64,000 nucleotides of DNA from Psychrobacillus glaciei (lineage in GTDB: Bacteria; Bacillota; Bacilli; Bacillales_A; Planococcaceae): assembly GCF_008973485.1 (NCBI RefSeq), contig NZ_CP031223.1:2480001-2544000 (forward strand), written 5' to 3'. The position numbers were made by a program, and so were the translations under genes. This document shows positions 17,619 through 26,513 of this stretch, piece after piece; position 1 is the stretch's first letter, and every line of letters begins with the position of its first letter. Under the pieces are notes generated by a model. That model did no database searches. It was not told the origin of the DNA and worked only from the letters and a program-made list of their open reading frames with translations.

Positions 17619-17945
17619 ATGAAAATATTCGTAGCAACTATTATGATTCTTATCACACTCTATATTATTAAAGTAGATATGTTCGAAGGTACGATTCCTC
17701 TTGCTTTTTATCCGTCGGAAGAATGTATAGAAACAATGGATTATATTTCTGTAAAAGTACATGAAGGTGATACATTGTATTCTCTTTTTTCTATGTATCC
17801 CACTAATAAATCGATTACTCATCAAGAGAGATTAGGAGACTTTTATCAATTGAACCCTCATTTAATAAATCAAACTGCAAAAGACGGGGAATTAATATTT
17901 TTACCTGTCTACTCTTCGAATGAAGCTTGCAAAAATGAAAGATAG
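17619..17945 (+). CDS. Small membrane-anchored protein with LysM-like segment
   Basis: The 108-residue product has an N-terminal hydrophobic helix (about 2-17) and an extracytoplasmic LysM-like segment (VKVHEGDTLYSLFSMYP, then LGDFYQLNPHLINQ and KDGELIFLP, about 43-98), suggesting peptidoglycan binding. Two cysteines (in SEECIET and NEACKNE) flank it and could form a disulfide. It occupies the place of the LysM gene next to ispG in B. subtilis (yqfZ). The frame opens earlier, but ATG 17619 has a perfect AAGGAGGG. The ribosome site can be hidden by a hairpin. The cellular role is unknown. Confidence 0.7.
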   Translation: MKIFVATIMILITLYIIKVDMFEGTIPLAFYPSEECIETMDYISVKVHEGDTLYSLFSMYPTNKSITHQERLGDFYQLNPHLINQTAKDGELIFLPVYSSNEACKNER

Positions 17946-18029
17946 AGGTTTCTTCCTTGTAATTTCATTCCTCTGACTGATAAAATGGAGGATAGTGATG
18001 GCATAAAGCCTCAAGAAGGAGAGAATTTC

Positions 18030-19151
18030 ATGAGTGAAATAATTCATCGTTCCAAAACTCGCCCAGTTCGAGTTGGAGACTTAACAATAGGTGGAAGCAA
18101 CGAGCTATTTATCCAAAGTATGGCGACAACTAAAACACATGATGTAGAGGCAACAGTCGCAGAGATTTTGCGACTAGAAGAAGCGGGTTGTCAAATCGTT
18201 CGTGTTGCATGTCCAGATGAGCGTGCTGCTTATGCGATTGGTGAAATAAAAAAAAGAATTCATATCCCCCTAGTAGTGGATATTCATTTTGATTACAAGC
18301 TTGCACTTATAGCAATTGAACAAGGTGCAGATAAAATTCGTATAAATCCAGGTAATATTGGACGTAAAGAAAAAGTAGAAGCAGTTGTAAATGCTGCAAA
18401 AGCGAAAGGTATTCCAATCCGAATTGGTGTAAATGCTGGTTCTCTTGAAAAGAAAATTTTAGAAAAATACGGCTATCCTACCGCAGATGGTATGGTAGAA
18501 AGCGCGTTACATCATATTAAAATTCTAGAAGATTTGGATTTTCACGATATTATCGTATCAATGAAAGCATCAGATGTAAGTTTAGCAATTGAAGCCTATA
18601 CAAAAGCTTCCCAAGCATTCGATTACCCACTTCACTTAGGAATTACGGAATCCGGAACACTATTCGCTGGTTCGATTAAAAGTGCAGCAGGACTCGGTAC
18701 ATTGCTAAGTATGGGTATTGGTAACACAATGCGTGTATCCCTAAGTGCTGATCCTGTAGAAGAAATAAAAGTTGCGCGTGAACTATTAAAAGTATTTGGA
18801 CTTTCTTCTGATGCTGCAACACTTATTTCATGTCCAACATGTGGCCGAATTGAAATAGATTTGATATCTATTGCAAATGAAGTAGAAGAATATATTTCAC
18901 ATATTAAAGCACCTATTAAAGTTGCCGTACTTGGCTGTGCAGTAAATGGACCAGGTGAAGCGCGTGAAGCAGATATCGGCATCGCTGGTGCTCGAGGTGA
19001 AGGGCTTTTATTTATGAAGGGTAAAATCGTACGTAAAGTGCCAGAAGAAACAATGGTAGAAGAACTTAAAATTGAAATTGATAAAATTGCTGCAGATTAT
19101 TTTGCCAAAAAAGAACTGGAAAAACTAGAAAAAGAAAAACAACAAGCGTAA
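18030..19151 (+). CDS. ispG: 4-hydroxy-3-methylbut-2-en-1-yl diphosphate synthase (flavodoxin)
   Basis: Penultimate step of the MEP isoprenoid pathway: turns MEcPP into HMBPP using a [4Fe-4S] cluster. The 373-residue product shows a TIM-barrel part ([35 protein letters not shown]) and the C-terminal iron-sulfur part with SCPTCGR and [17 protein letters not shown]. This is the short two-domain bacterial form. An upstream ATG at 17985 lacks a ribosome site, while ATG 18030 (MSEIIHRSK) has AAGGAGAG. The next pathway enzyme, ispH, is also in this window but in a separate unit. Confidence 0.96.
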   Translation: MSEIIHRSKTRPVRVGDLTIGGSNELFIQSMATTKTHDVEATVAEILRLEEAGCQIVRVACPDERAAYAIGEIKKRIHIPLVVDIHFDYKLALIAIEQGADKIRINPGNIGRKEKVEAVVNAAKAKGIPIRIGVNAGSLEKKILEKYGYPTADGMVESALHHIKILEDLDFHDIIVSMKASDVSLAIEAYTKASQAFDYPLHLGITESGTLFAGSIKSAAGLGTLLSMGIGNTMRVSLSADPVEEIKVARELLKVFGLSSDAATLISCPTCGRIEIDLISIANEVEEYISHIKAPIKVAVLGCAVNGPGEAREADIGIAGARGEGLLFMKGKIVRKVPEETMVEELKIEIDKIAADYFAKKELEKLEKEKQQA

Positions 19152-19163
19152 GGAGTTAAGTTT

Positions 19164-19742
19164 ATGGAGAATGTACGATTCGGAATAGATATAGATGGGA
19201 CAGTTACATCTCCTACTTCTTTACTTCCACATATTAATAGTGCTTTTAATTGCAATTTGCAGCTAGACGATATTAAAGAATATGATTTAACAAAAGCATT
19301 TCCGGTTGATGAAAAAGTTTTTTATGAATGGTTTAGAAAAACAGAGTCAACCATATATGCTACTTCCCCTATACAGCCAGATGCACATGCCGTGTTATCT
19401 GCATGGAAAGAAAAGTATGAATTGTTTTTCATCTCAGCTCGCGGGGACAATGTAATGGATGTTACGATTAATTGGTTTAAAGAACAAGAATTACTGTATG
19501 ATCATATCGAATTAATCGGTTCACATAACAAAATTGAAACTGCAAGAAAATACGGAGTTCACGCTTTCTTTGAAGATAAGCATGATAATGCCGTTGAAAT
19601 TCACGAAGAACTAGATATTCCGGTGATATTGTTTAACACACCATATAATCAACAACCTGCTCCAAAAGGGGTTATTCGTGTTGATAACTGGATTGAAGCA
19701 AATAAGTGGATTGAGAAAGAATTCGCATTACAAAAAACGTGA
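19164..19742 (+). CDS. yqfW: HAD superfamily 5'-nucleotidase-like protein (YqfW type)
   Basis: Cytoplasmic hydrolase of the HAD superfamily, 192 residues, with motif I DIDGTVT at 9-15 (nucleophile D9, acid D11), motif II FFISARGD near 90-97, a later lysine (HNKIETARKYG) and motif IV acidic residues FFEDKHDNAVEI. This matches the 5'(3')-deoxyribonucleotidase (NT5C)-like group and B. subtilis YqfW. The real substrate is not known. It starts 12 bases after ispG with AAGGAGTTAAG as ribosome site. The stop codon sits inside the stem of the operon terminator. Confidence 0.85.
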   Translation: MENVRFGIDIDGTVTSPTSLLPHINSAFNCNLQLDDIKEYDLTKAFPVDEKVFYEWFRKTESTIYATSPIQPDAHAVLSAWKEKYELFFISARGDNVMDVTINWFKEQELLYDHIELIGSHNKIETARKYGVHAFFEDKHDNAVEIHEELDIPVILFNTPYNQQPAPKGVIRVDNWIEANKWIEKEFALQKT

Positions 19743-19765
19743 GGACTACTCCTCACGTTTTTTTA
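19737..19765 (+). terminator. Terminator of the ispG-HAD operon
   Basis: Perfect stem ACGTGAGGA / TCCTCACGT with CTAC loop followed by seven T. The TGA stop of the HAD gene is part of the 5' arm. Confidence 0.93.
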
Positions 19766-19770
19766 TTTAA

Positions 19771-20080
19771 TAAAAACAGAGCAAGCGCCCTTTAATTGCA
19801 TTTTATCTTCACTAATTCCCGAGTGCTTTGGACTAAACCTCAGCTAGACTTTTACCTTTAAAATTAATGAGCTTGAAGTGACCGTGTTGTTTCAAGTTCC
19901 TTTTATTGGTATTTCACGAAAGACATTTGTGCGTCACCATCTTGAAATGTGCATAGAAAAGGAACATAAGGTGTAGTTAAGGAGAAGCTAAATTCCTCTC
20001 CTACTTTTTTAAAAGCGGATAAAGATGCAATTCAGTTCTCTCTGTGCTTGCTTAAAATATTTGCTGTCAATTTTTCCTTA
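19771..20080 (+). repeat. Dispersed modular repeat, copy D (decayed)
   Basis: Begins GAGCAAGCGCCCTTTAATTGCA, then CGAGTGCTTTGGACTAAACC and GCTAGAC. The first hairpin has partly decayed (GCTTGAAGTGAC / TTGTTTCAAGT), as has the second (GCGGATAAAGATGCAATTC). It is shortened at the 3' end. It follows the terminator of the + strand operon by a few bases. The rest of the gap to 20165 holds only a weak terminator. Confidence 0.75.
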
Positions 20081-20083
20081 TAG

Positions 20084-20127
20084 AAAAAAACACCACTTAA
20101 TTACTTTCATTGTTAGCAAAGTGTTTA
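20084..20127 (-). terminator. Possible terminator of the beta-helix gene
   Basis: Minus-strand AACACTT / AAGTGGTGTT imperfect stem with a large loop followed by seven T, about 40 bases after the stop. Confidence 0.5.
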
Positions 20128-20165
20128 CTCGAATATAGTCAATTAATAATCTAGTTTGGTCGAAA

Positions 20166-21473
20166 TTATCTTTTAAAAAGGTTTTTCCAAAAAGATTTCT
20201 TAACATCTGTACTCTCTTCACTCATCATTAATGCAGTTCGTTGATCCGAAATAGTTGCATTATCATTTTCCGCACTTAAGGTCGCTAGATCATCATATGG
20301 AGAACCCGTAGTTGTTCCAACAAACAGCGCAATGTCAACCTCATTCGGTGGAATTCCCCATGAATTTCCGAAGAATGTGGTAAATGCTCCGTCCACTAAG
20401 AAAGCACCTTTTGTGTTGTAAACCAAGTTATCGTTTATTACACCAGTAACATTTGGATTAATGTAAATCCCTGTTCGTAAAGAATAAAAAGTATTATTTT
20501 CTACTAAAAGATTTGTATTACCAACTTGCGGCACTACTGCACGATTCACCACCCAGCTGGACATAGGCAAGGCTTGCTCCGGACCGTATATCGTGTTATT
20601 GATTAAAGTAGTACCAGATCCACCTACTTGTATAAATTCAGCTGTATAAGGGATATCACTCGTTATAGTCAAACCGTACACTGTAGTGTTTTTTGCTTGT
20701 ATTAATATAGCTATAATACTTGCTTTTAACAAGAGCAGAGTTCCTTGCTCTCCTTTTAACGTAATCCCATCTTTATTCACGACAATTTGAGTAGTAATTG
20801 GATAGGTTCCTGCTAAAATACTTACAACCCCGTTCGGATTTACAGCTGCAATTCCCTCAGTAATAGTACCAAAAGGATTTGCTCTACTGCCATCTCCTCC
20901 AACGGAATCCACGAGCACATAAATATTATTTAGATCGACAATCTCGTTAATTGCCGTATCAAGAGCTAACTGAACACTTGCGCCCGAAAGATAGCTACGC
21001 ATTGGCTTATTACTTAGTACTTCTTCTGCTACTTGATTTTTTTGTGCATCTGTTAGATTGTTATAAGATGTAAGATCTAAACCTAAACCTAGATTTTCGA
21101 TAGCTGCTCTCATTTCGTCTATAGTGCCTGCAACGTTTACAGCATCAAGGAATTCGTTACTTCCATATATCACATAATCCGTTTCTACTTTTGTTACGGT
21201 AATAGTATCATTTGTATTCAGAAGATCATCTAACTCACTCTCCATCGTAATAAATTGAATTTTACTGTAAAGATCCCCTTCCGAAATAGTAAAGAACAAA
21301 ATACCATTTAGAAAGATATTTTGACTATCACCATAGGGTACAGTTATTGTTTCACCTGGATTTAGAGTAAAAGAAACTGTCCCATCTTGATTTACAGGAT
21401 TATTTCCTTCACGAATAAAAAGAGTTACTTGAAAGGTTGCTATACTATTGTTAATAAAAGTTTTTTCTGCCAC
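20166..21473 (-). CDS. Right-handed beta-helix repeat protein, possibly spore-surface
   Basis: The 435-residue product has an N-terminal beta-rich region (about 1-105, Asn/Thr-rich, VSFTLNPGETITVPYGDSQN), a helical region with TIDEMRAAIENLG (about 110-185), and a right-handed beta-helix (about 190-385) that opens with DGSRANPFGTITEGIAAV, the DUF1565-type entry motif, followed by repeated short strands with Asn (NNTIYG, VENNTFYS, NPNVTGVINDNLVYN). It ends in a basic amphipathic tail KSFWKNLFKR. No signal peptide or membrane helix is visible, so it is made in the cytoplasm; mother-cell synthesis for the spore surface is inference. GTG 21473 has GGAGGT seven bases away; an ATG seven bases earlier is out of frame. 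Monocistronic. Confidence 0.72.
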   Translation of the reverse strand: MAEKTFINNSIATFQVTLFIREGNNPVNQDGTVSFTLNPGETITVPYGDSQNIFLNGILFFTISEGDLYSKIQFITMESELDDLLNTNDTITVTKVETDYVIYGSNEFLDAVNVAGTIDEMRAAIENLGLGLDLTSYNNLTDAQKNQVAEEVLSNKPMRSYLSGASVQLALDTAINEIVDLNNIYVLVDSVGGDGSRANPFGTITEGIAAVNPNGVVSILAGTYPITTQIVVNKDGITLKGEQGTLLLLKASIIAILIQAKNTTVYGLTITSDIPYTAEFIQVGGSGTTLINNTIYGPEQALPMSSWVVNRAVVPQVGNTNLLVENNTFYSLRTGIYINPNVTGVINDNLVYNTKGAFLVDGAFTTFFGNSWGIPPNEVDIALFVGTTTGSPYDDLATLSAENDNATISDQRTALMMSEESTDVKKSFWKNLFKR

Positions 21474-21770
21474 TTTTCATACCTCCCTTCTTTTCTAGTT
21501 GAAGTAATATTATCTTACTATTACTAGATTTAGTAGAAAGAGAATTCCCCTTTCTCTCCTTCATAATATGTCTATATTTTGATAGATTAAGGGCGAATAC
21601 ATAGTATATCTTTCATACACTTATATAAATTGAAGTAACTTTATATAAAAAGGGGCAGTATAGAGTAACTTATCTATCCTATTTCCCCGTCCTATCGGCA
21701 ATACATTATTACTGTGGGAATTCTAAGGATTAGAAGTGGTTTCATTACATCGGTTCCTAATGCCCCTCTA
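21474..21770. other. Intergenic region upstream of the beta-helix gene
   Basis: AT-rich, 297 bases. I find no gene and no convincing sigma-A or sigma-K promoter. AGGGGCA and TGCCCCT blocks near 21655 and 21760 are complementary but far apart. Half-repeated TTTATATAAA-like tracts occur near 21625-21650. Confidence 0.4.
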
Positions 21771-21810
21771 AAAAAAATCCCGCCAAATATTTCTTTTGGC
21801 GGGATTTTTT
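21771..21810 (-). terminator. Terminator of the znuC-znuB-zur operon
   Basis: Minus-strand stem AATCCCGCCAAA / TTTGGCGGGATT followed by seven T, touching the zur stop codon. Confidence 0.92.
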
Positions 21811-22219
21811 AATGACATTCTGGACATTTTCCATAAATTTCGAATTTATGATTATCAATTTGATACGCAGGAATAGCATTTTGAAGCATTTCCATAGGAC
21901 AAAAATTGATTTCTTTAATATTGCCACAAGACATACAAATAAAGTGATGATGGTGATGATCCATTTCGCATTGCATGCGGAAATGCTTCTCCCCAGTTAA
22001 CTCCGTTTCTTCCAAAATACCAAGATCAACAAAAGTACTTAAATTACGATAGATGGTATCATAACTCATCCCCGGATGTTCAACCATCATAACATCTAAA
22101 ATATCTCTAGCTGTTATATATTTCTCTGTTTTTGAAAAAATATCTAAAATTTGCTCTCTTTTATCCGTCTTCTTATAGCCTTCTTTTTTTAGGATTTCCC
22201 AAGCTTTTTCAATATTCAT
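21809..22219 (-). CDS. zur: Fur-family zinc uptake regulator
   Basis: Zinc-sensing repressor of zinc uptake genes. The 136-residue product has the Fur winged-helix (KREQILDIF, MSYDTIYRNLSTF), a His-rich metal loop HHHHH (88-92), a structural zinc pair C95/C98 (CMSCG) and the C-terminal pair C132/C135 (CPEC). Its place behind znuB, with a Zur-type box upstream of znuC, makes Zur more likely than Fur or PerR, and matches yqfV of B. subtilis. The ATG overlaps the znuB stop (ATGA) and no separate ribosome site is seen. The regulator is the last gene of the operon it probably represses. Confidence 0.9.
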   Translation of the reverse strand: MNIEKAWEILKKEGYKKTDKREQILDIFSKTEKYITARDILDVMMVEHPGMSYDTIYRNLSTFVDLGILEETELTGEKHFRMQCEMDHHHHHFICMSCGNIKEINFCPMEMLQNAIPAYQIDNHKFEIYGKCPECH

Positions 22220-23064
22220 TGTGAGACGGCTCCCTTCATAAACATTTTTTTAAATGTAAGTGTAAGAAGTAAGATGATAATAGACGTTACCACAATTGTT
22301 CCACCTGGGGCTAAATTCATATAAAATGCGCTTACTAATCCAATAATCACTGCAAGCTCTCCAAATAGTACTGAAAAAATAATCGCCTGTTTAAAGCCTT
22401 TCGCAATTCGCATCGCTGCAGCAACTGGTAATGTCATGAGCGAAGAAACAAGTAATATTCCGACAATTCTCATTGAACCTGCTATAACTAATGCAGTAAC
22501 AATCATAAATAATATATGAATCCACTTTGCAGGTAGTCCAGAAGCCTTTGCATATTCCTCGTCAAAAGATAAGACAAACAACTCTTTATAAAATAATGTT
22601 AAAAAAACAATGACAATCAGTGCAATAAAAATAACAATCCATAAATCTTGGCGACTTACAGCTGATACAGAACCAAATAGATAGCTAAATAAATCGGAAC
22701 TAAAACCCTCTGCTAATGATATGAAAATAGCACTAAAACCCAATCCCGCGGACATAATTATCGGAATTGCTAGTTCTTCATAGTGCTTGTACATTCTACG
22801 GAGTCGTTCAATAAAAAGAGAACCTGTAACCGAAGCTACTATTCCTAAATATAATGGATTTAGAAATGCTAATACTCCTACAGATTGACTCAAGTATAAG
22901 CTACCAGCAATGCCAGCTAATGTTACATGGCTTAATGCGTCCGCAATTAAAGAAAGTCGACGCACGATGATAAACACGCCAAGTAAAGGCGCAATTATCC
23001 CAATAATTAATCCTGAAATAAATGCATTTTGCAAAAATTGATATTGAATGAAGGATTCAATCAT
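22216..23064 (-). CDS. znuB: Zinc ABC transporter permease
   Basis: Membrane subunit of a metal ABC importer of the ABC-3 family. The 282-residue product has eight to nine hydrophobic helices and the family motifs GIIAPLLGVFIIVRRLSLIADALSH near 20-45 and VGILLVSSLMTLPVAAAM near 205-222. An upstream frame extends into znuC, but ATG 23064 (MIESFIQYQF) has AGAGGAAC and overlaps the znuC stop as ATGA. Zinc specificity is inferred from the linked zur and the Zur-type box. No solute-binding subunit is encoded here. Confidence 0.92.
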   Translation of the reverse strand: MIESFIQYQFLQNAFISGLIIGIIAPLLGVFIIVRRLSLIADALSHVTLAGIAGSLYLSQSVGVLAFLNPLYLGIVASVTGSLFIERLRRMYKHYEELAIPIIMSAGLGFSAIFISLAEGFSSDLFSYLFGSVSAVSRQDLWIVIFIALIVIVFLTLFYKELFVLSFDEEYAKASGLPAKWIHILFMIVTALVIAGSMRIVGILLVSSLMTLPVAAAMRIAKGFKQAIIFSVLFGELAVIIGLVSAFYMNLAPGGTIVVTSIIILLLTLTFKKMFMKGAVSQ

Positions 23065-23828
23065 AATTGTTCCTCTTTTCGATGTGTCACTTTCCGAACA
23101 GAGTGTCCATACCACGCTTCTAATTGTTCATCACTCATTGAATCCATCTCATTTTGAAAACCATGAAAATGAATGGATTGATTGAGACAAGCGACATGAC
23201 TAATAGTTTTCGATACAGCATCCACATCATGTGTTACCAAGACAATTGTAATTTGATGTTCCCGATTTAGATGAGATAACATATGATAAAATGAGCGTAC
23301 ATTTTTACTATCTACACCTACAGTAGGTTCATCCAATATTAAAACTTTCGGATTGCTCACTAATGCTCTAGCGATAAAAACACGTTGTTGCTGACCACCA
23401 GATAACTCGCCAATATTTTTTTTTGAAAACTTTTCCATCCCCACAGAAGTCAACGCTTCACTCACTTTTGTGTCCACATTTTTAGGATACGGATGAAATA
23501 AGCCAACTTTCTTTACTAAACCACTTTTCACTACTTCTTCTACTGTGGCAGGAAAACCAGTATTAAATGCATTGGACTTTTGAGAGACATAGCCTATTAA
23601 CTCTTTCTCCTTAAACAAAGGAACAGGTTTACTAAACAGTAACACCTTACCTTTAGTAGGCTTTAACAAGCCAAGTATTATTTTTAAAAGAGTAGATTTA
23701 CCAGAACCATTGGGACCAATAATCGCTAAAAAATCTCCTTCTTCTATCTTTAAAGAAATATCTTTTAATGCCTCTGTTTGTTCATATTGATAATAAACAT
23801 GTTGTAATTGAATCAACGGTTTACCCAT
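23061..23828 (-). CDS. znuC: Zinc ABC transporter ATP-binding protein
   Basis: ATPase of the zinc importer. Walker A GPNGSGKST is at 38-46, signature LSGGQ at 142-146, Walker B VLILDEP at 162-168, and the switch His is in VLVTHDVDAV. The 255-residue length is normal. The C-terminal tail (HSVRKVTHRKEEQL) is His-containing and basic. It is the first gene of znuC-znuB-zur and has a good sigma-A promoter and a Zur-type operator in front. Confidence 0.92.
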   Translation of the reverse strand: MGKPLIQLQHVYYQYEQTEALKDISLKIEEGDFLAIIGPNGSGKSTLLKIILGLLKPTKGKVLLFSKPVPLFKEKELIGYVSQKSNAFNTGFPATVEEVVKSGLVKKVGLFHPYPKNVDTKVSEALTSVGMEKFSKKNIGELSGGQQQRVFIARALVSNPKVLILDEPTVGVDSKNVRSFYHMLSHLNREHQITIVLVTHDVDAVSKTISHVACLNQSIHFHGFQNEMDSMSDEQLEAWYGHSVRKVTHRKEEQL

Positions 23829-23845
23829 TTATATTCCTCTATTCT

Positions 23846-23866
23846 AATCAATAATCATTACGATTT
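23846..23866 (-). promoter_or_regulatory. Zur-type operator
   Basis: On the minus strand AAATCGTAAT-G-ATTATTGATT. The left half is identical to the B. subtilis Zur box consensus AAATCGTAAT-N-ATTACGATTT; the right half is degenerate. It lies just downstream of the -10, where bound repressor would block initiation. Confidence 0.75.
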
Positions 23867-23876
23867 ACAAAGTTAA

Positions 23877-23905
23877 AGTATAGAGGAAAATGATCAAAGT
23901 GTAAA
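23877..23905 (-). promoter_or_regulatory. Sigma-A promoter of znuC-znuB-zur
   Basis: On the minus strand TTTACA and TATACT separated by exactly 17 bases, about 50 bases before the znuC ATG. Confidence 0.7.
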
Positions 23906-23931
23906 TAAATTTATCTTGAGAGGATGAGAGA

Positions 23932-24198
23932 TTGGATATTTCGGGGTTTATTCATGAGCTACAAACAAGCTCTTTAAAAGACTTCAAAAAATTGGCAAAG
24001 GATTTAGATTTAAAATTATCCGATAAAGAAATAAAGGAGGTATATCCACTTCTACAAGAAATCTCTTTAACTTGGCTATTATTAGGAGTTCCAATGAATA
24101 TTCAACAAAAACTGATTAGCATCTTAGGTGAACAGAGAGCAGTTAACTTATTTCAACAACTTAAAGAAAAAGCACCCTCAATTTTACGAGAAAAATGA
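23932..24198 (+). CDS. yqfT: DUF2624 family protein (YqfT)
   Basis: Small helical protein of 88 residues, matching the DUF2624 family (B. subtilis YqfT) in length and position between nfo and znuC. No membrane segment, cysteine or catalytic motif is visible, and the function is unknown. The start is TTG 23932 with GAGAGGATG as ribosome site; there is no ATG near. It is divergent from znuC and convergent with nfo. A hairpin CCCTCA..TGAGGG covers the end of the gene (24175-24201) but lacks a T tract. Confidence 0.7.
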   Translation: MDISGFIHELQTSSLKDFKKLAKDLDLKLSDKEIKEVYPLLQEISLTWLLLGVPMNIQQKLISILGEQRAVNLFQQLKEKAPSILREK

Positions 24199-24212
24199 GG
24201 GTACAGTAATTA

Positions 24213-25100
24213 TTAAACTCTTAAAGATTCGATTGCTTTGGGATTAAATGTTTTAGAACGAAGCATCTCAATCTCTACTTTATATGGTGCTTGCTTATCT
24301 TTAGAATCCACTCCAACAAATGGCGTTTCTAAGATTTTCGGAATATGCATTAATTGAGGATGGTGCACGATATATTGTAGTGCATCAAACCCAATTTCAC
24401 CAAAACCAATATTTTCATGTCGGTCTTTTGCTGCCCCACGAACATTTTTACTATCATTTATATGAAGTACTTTTAGTCGATTAAGACCGATCAACTTATC
24501 AAATTCATTTAGGACACCATCGAAATCATTTACGACATCATAGCCCGCATCATGAATATGACAAGTATCTAAGCAAATGGAGAGCCGATGATTATTTTGG
24601 ACCCCATTAATAATTTGAGCTAACTCTTCGAAAGTTCTTCCGCACTCGGAACCTTTTCCAGCCATTGTCTCAAGTGCAATTTGTACTGGTAAGTCCTGCC
24701 CCAATACTTCATTAAGCCCTTCCACAATTCTAGCAATGCCAGCATCTGCACCAGCACCAACATGAGCGCCTGGATGCAGAACGATTTGTGTTGCTCCAAT
24801 TGCCGCAGTTCGTTCCACTTCTTTTTGTAAAAACTCTATACCTAAAGCAAAAGTCTCTGGTTTTGTTGTATTTCCTAAATTGATAATATACGGTGCATGC
24901 ACAACTATATGAGACATGCCATTTTCTTTCATATGCTGTAAGCCGGCTTCAATATTCAACTCATCAATTGGTTTTCGACGAGTATTTTGAGGTGCACCCG
25001 TATAAATCATAAATGTATTGGCACCATATGAAGCTGCTTCTTTGCTGGAAGCAAGAAGCATTTCTTTTCCGCTCATGGAAACATGAGATCCTAAAAGCAT
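24213..25100 (-). CDS. nfo: Endonuclease IV (AP endonuclease)
   Basis: Zinc-dependent AP endonuclease that cuts 5' of abasic sites in base-excision repair. The 295-residue TIM barrel keeps all ligands of the trinuclear zinc site: H68, H109, E144, D178, H181, H213, D226, H228 and E258, within the motifs [39 protein letters not shown] and DRHENIG. In B. subtilis the yqfS product has the same position next to cshB. ATG 25100 has AAGGAGG upstream, and the gene follows cshB by 12 bases, so the two are co-transcribed. Confidence 0.96.
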   Translation of the reverse strand: MLLGSHVSMSGKEMLLASSKEAASYGANTFMIYTGAPQNTRRKPIDELNIEAGLQHMKENGMSHIVVHAPYIINLGNTTKPETFALGIEFLQKEVERTAAIGATQIVLHPGAHVGAGADAGIARIVEGLNEVLGQDLPVQIALETMAGKGSECGRTFEELAQIINGVQNNHRLSICLDTCHIHDAGYDVVNDFDGVLNEFDKLIGLNRLKVLHINDSKNVRGAAKDRHENIGFGEIGFDALQYIVHHPQLMHIPKILETPFVGVDSKDKQAPYKVEIEMLRSKTFNPKAIESLRV

Positions 25101-25112
25101 TGAAAAGCCTCC

Positions 25113-26411
25113 TTATTTTTGACGATTTTTTATACGACGTTCTTTCTTCTTAATTTTATCCATTTCCCATTTCATATTGCGTTTATAACCTGGTTTTACT
25201 TTTTTCGGTTTGCGAACCATTGCTTTTGCTTTAGCATCTATTTCATTTTCGTTTTTCGTACGATTTTTACGAGCATGTCTTTCTTTTAACTCTGACCATT
25301 CACCGTTATTTACATCACGATGATTAAATTCTATTCCCATCTTCTCTAGACGAATTAAAGCATCTTCATCAGAAGGTTCAAATAATGTAATGGCTGATCC
25401 CGTTAATCCTGCACGAGCTGTTCTTCCAACCCTATGAACGAAAAACTCCAGATCATCTGGAATTTCGTAGTTTATAACATGGCTTACCCCGGGAATATCA
25501 ATTCCACGTGCCGCAAGATCTGTTGCAACTATATATTGAAATTCTAATTCATGAACTTGTTTCATCACACGTTTACGGTCACGAGGTGATATGTCCCCAT
25601 GAACAACCCCTACTTTTAAACCGTTACCTAGCAAGTAATTGGACACTTCGTCCGCATGCTGTTTAGTATTAGTAAAAATGATTGCCAAATAAGGGTTAAT
25701 TCCTTCGATTACTTCTAACAACCGCTTTTTACGTGATTTACTTCGAACAGGAACGACAGTAAATTCGATTCCATCCGCTACTGGACGCTTTTCTCCAATC
25801 TTAATATGGGCTGGTGAATCCATATATTTCTTTAAAAATGGTTGAAGCTTTTCCGGAATAGTTGCTGAAAATACATACATTTCTAATTGCTCTGGCATAC
25901 GCGATGCAAATTGGTCAATTTCATTAATGAAACCTAAGTCGAATGCTAAATCAGCTTCATCCACTACTAGAATATTTGCAGTATGCACAAGCAAAGCCTG
26001 TTCAACCGTTAAGTCACGAAGTCGTCCTGGTGTACCTACGACAATTTGTGGTTGTGTTTTCAACTTATCAATGGCGCGGGCTTTATCCGTACCACCAATA
26101 AACAACTTCGTTTGAATTTCTGTGCCTTCTACTAACTTGTTCAACTCTTTATAAATTTGAGTTGCAAGCTCTCTTGTTGGTGATGTAATAATTGCTTGTA
26201 CTTCTTGTTTACTAGCATCTATTTTTTCAACAATTGGGATCAAAAAACTATGTGTTTTTCCTGTTCCAGTATGCGCTTGACCAATCGCACTTCTTCCCTT
26301 TAAAACTAGCGGAATTATTTCTTTTTGAATCGGCGTTGGTTCTTGAAAACCTAATTTATCAATTGCATTTTGTAAAAAAGGCTGAAAATTATAATCTGTA
26401 TATTTGGACAT
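25113..26411 (-). CDS. cshB: DEAD-box RNA helicase CshB
   Basis: ATP-dependent RNA helicase linked to cold adaptation and RNA turnover. The 432-residue product has the Q motif (FQEPTPIQKEIIP), motif I AHTGTGKT, motif II VDEAD, motif III SAT, and motif VI HRVGRTAR, followed by a long Lys/Arg-rich tail (about 370-432, KPKKVKPGYKRN) typical of CshB. A longer frame exists, but ATG 26411 (MSKYTDYNF) has GGGAGGGAC upstream. It forms an operon with nfo, as yqfR-yqfS in B. subtilis. Confidence 0.93.
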   Translation of the reverse strand: MSKYTDYNFQPFLQNAIDKLGFQEPTPIQKEIIPLVLKGRSAIGQAHTGTGKTHSFLIPIVEKIDASKQEVQAIITSPTRELATQIYKELNKLVEGTEIQTKLFIGGTDKARAIDKLKTQPQIVVGTPGRLRDLTVEQALLVHTANILVVDEADLAFDLGFINEIDQFASRMPEQLEMYVFSATIPEKLQPFLKKYMDSPAHIKIGEKRPVADGIEFTVVPVRSKSRKKRLLEVIEGINPYLAIIFTNTKQHADEVSNYLLGNGLKVGVVHGDISPRDRKRVMKQVHELEFQYIVATDLAARGIDIPGVSHVINYEIPDDLEFFVHRVGRTARAGLTGSAITLFEPSDEDALIRLEKMGIEFNHRDVNNGEWSELKERHARKNRTKNENEIDAKAKAMVRKPKKVKPGYKRNMKWEMDKIKKKERRIKNRQK

Positions 26412-26513
26412 TTGAGTCCCTCCCTCACATTTCTTTATTGTACCACGATTGTACACAAAACGTATAATTTGCATAGAATAGAAGGACTCACTTTGATGAA
26501 AGGAGATGATATA

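Noticed and set aside
21600-21620. CATAGTATA considered as a sigma-K -10 for the beta-helix gene
   Set aside because: It is on the + strand, away from the gene, and no -35 fits on the minus strand.
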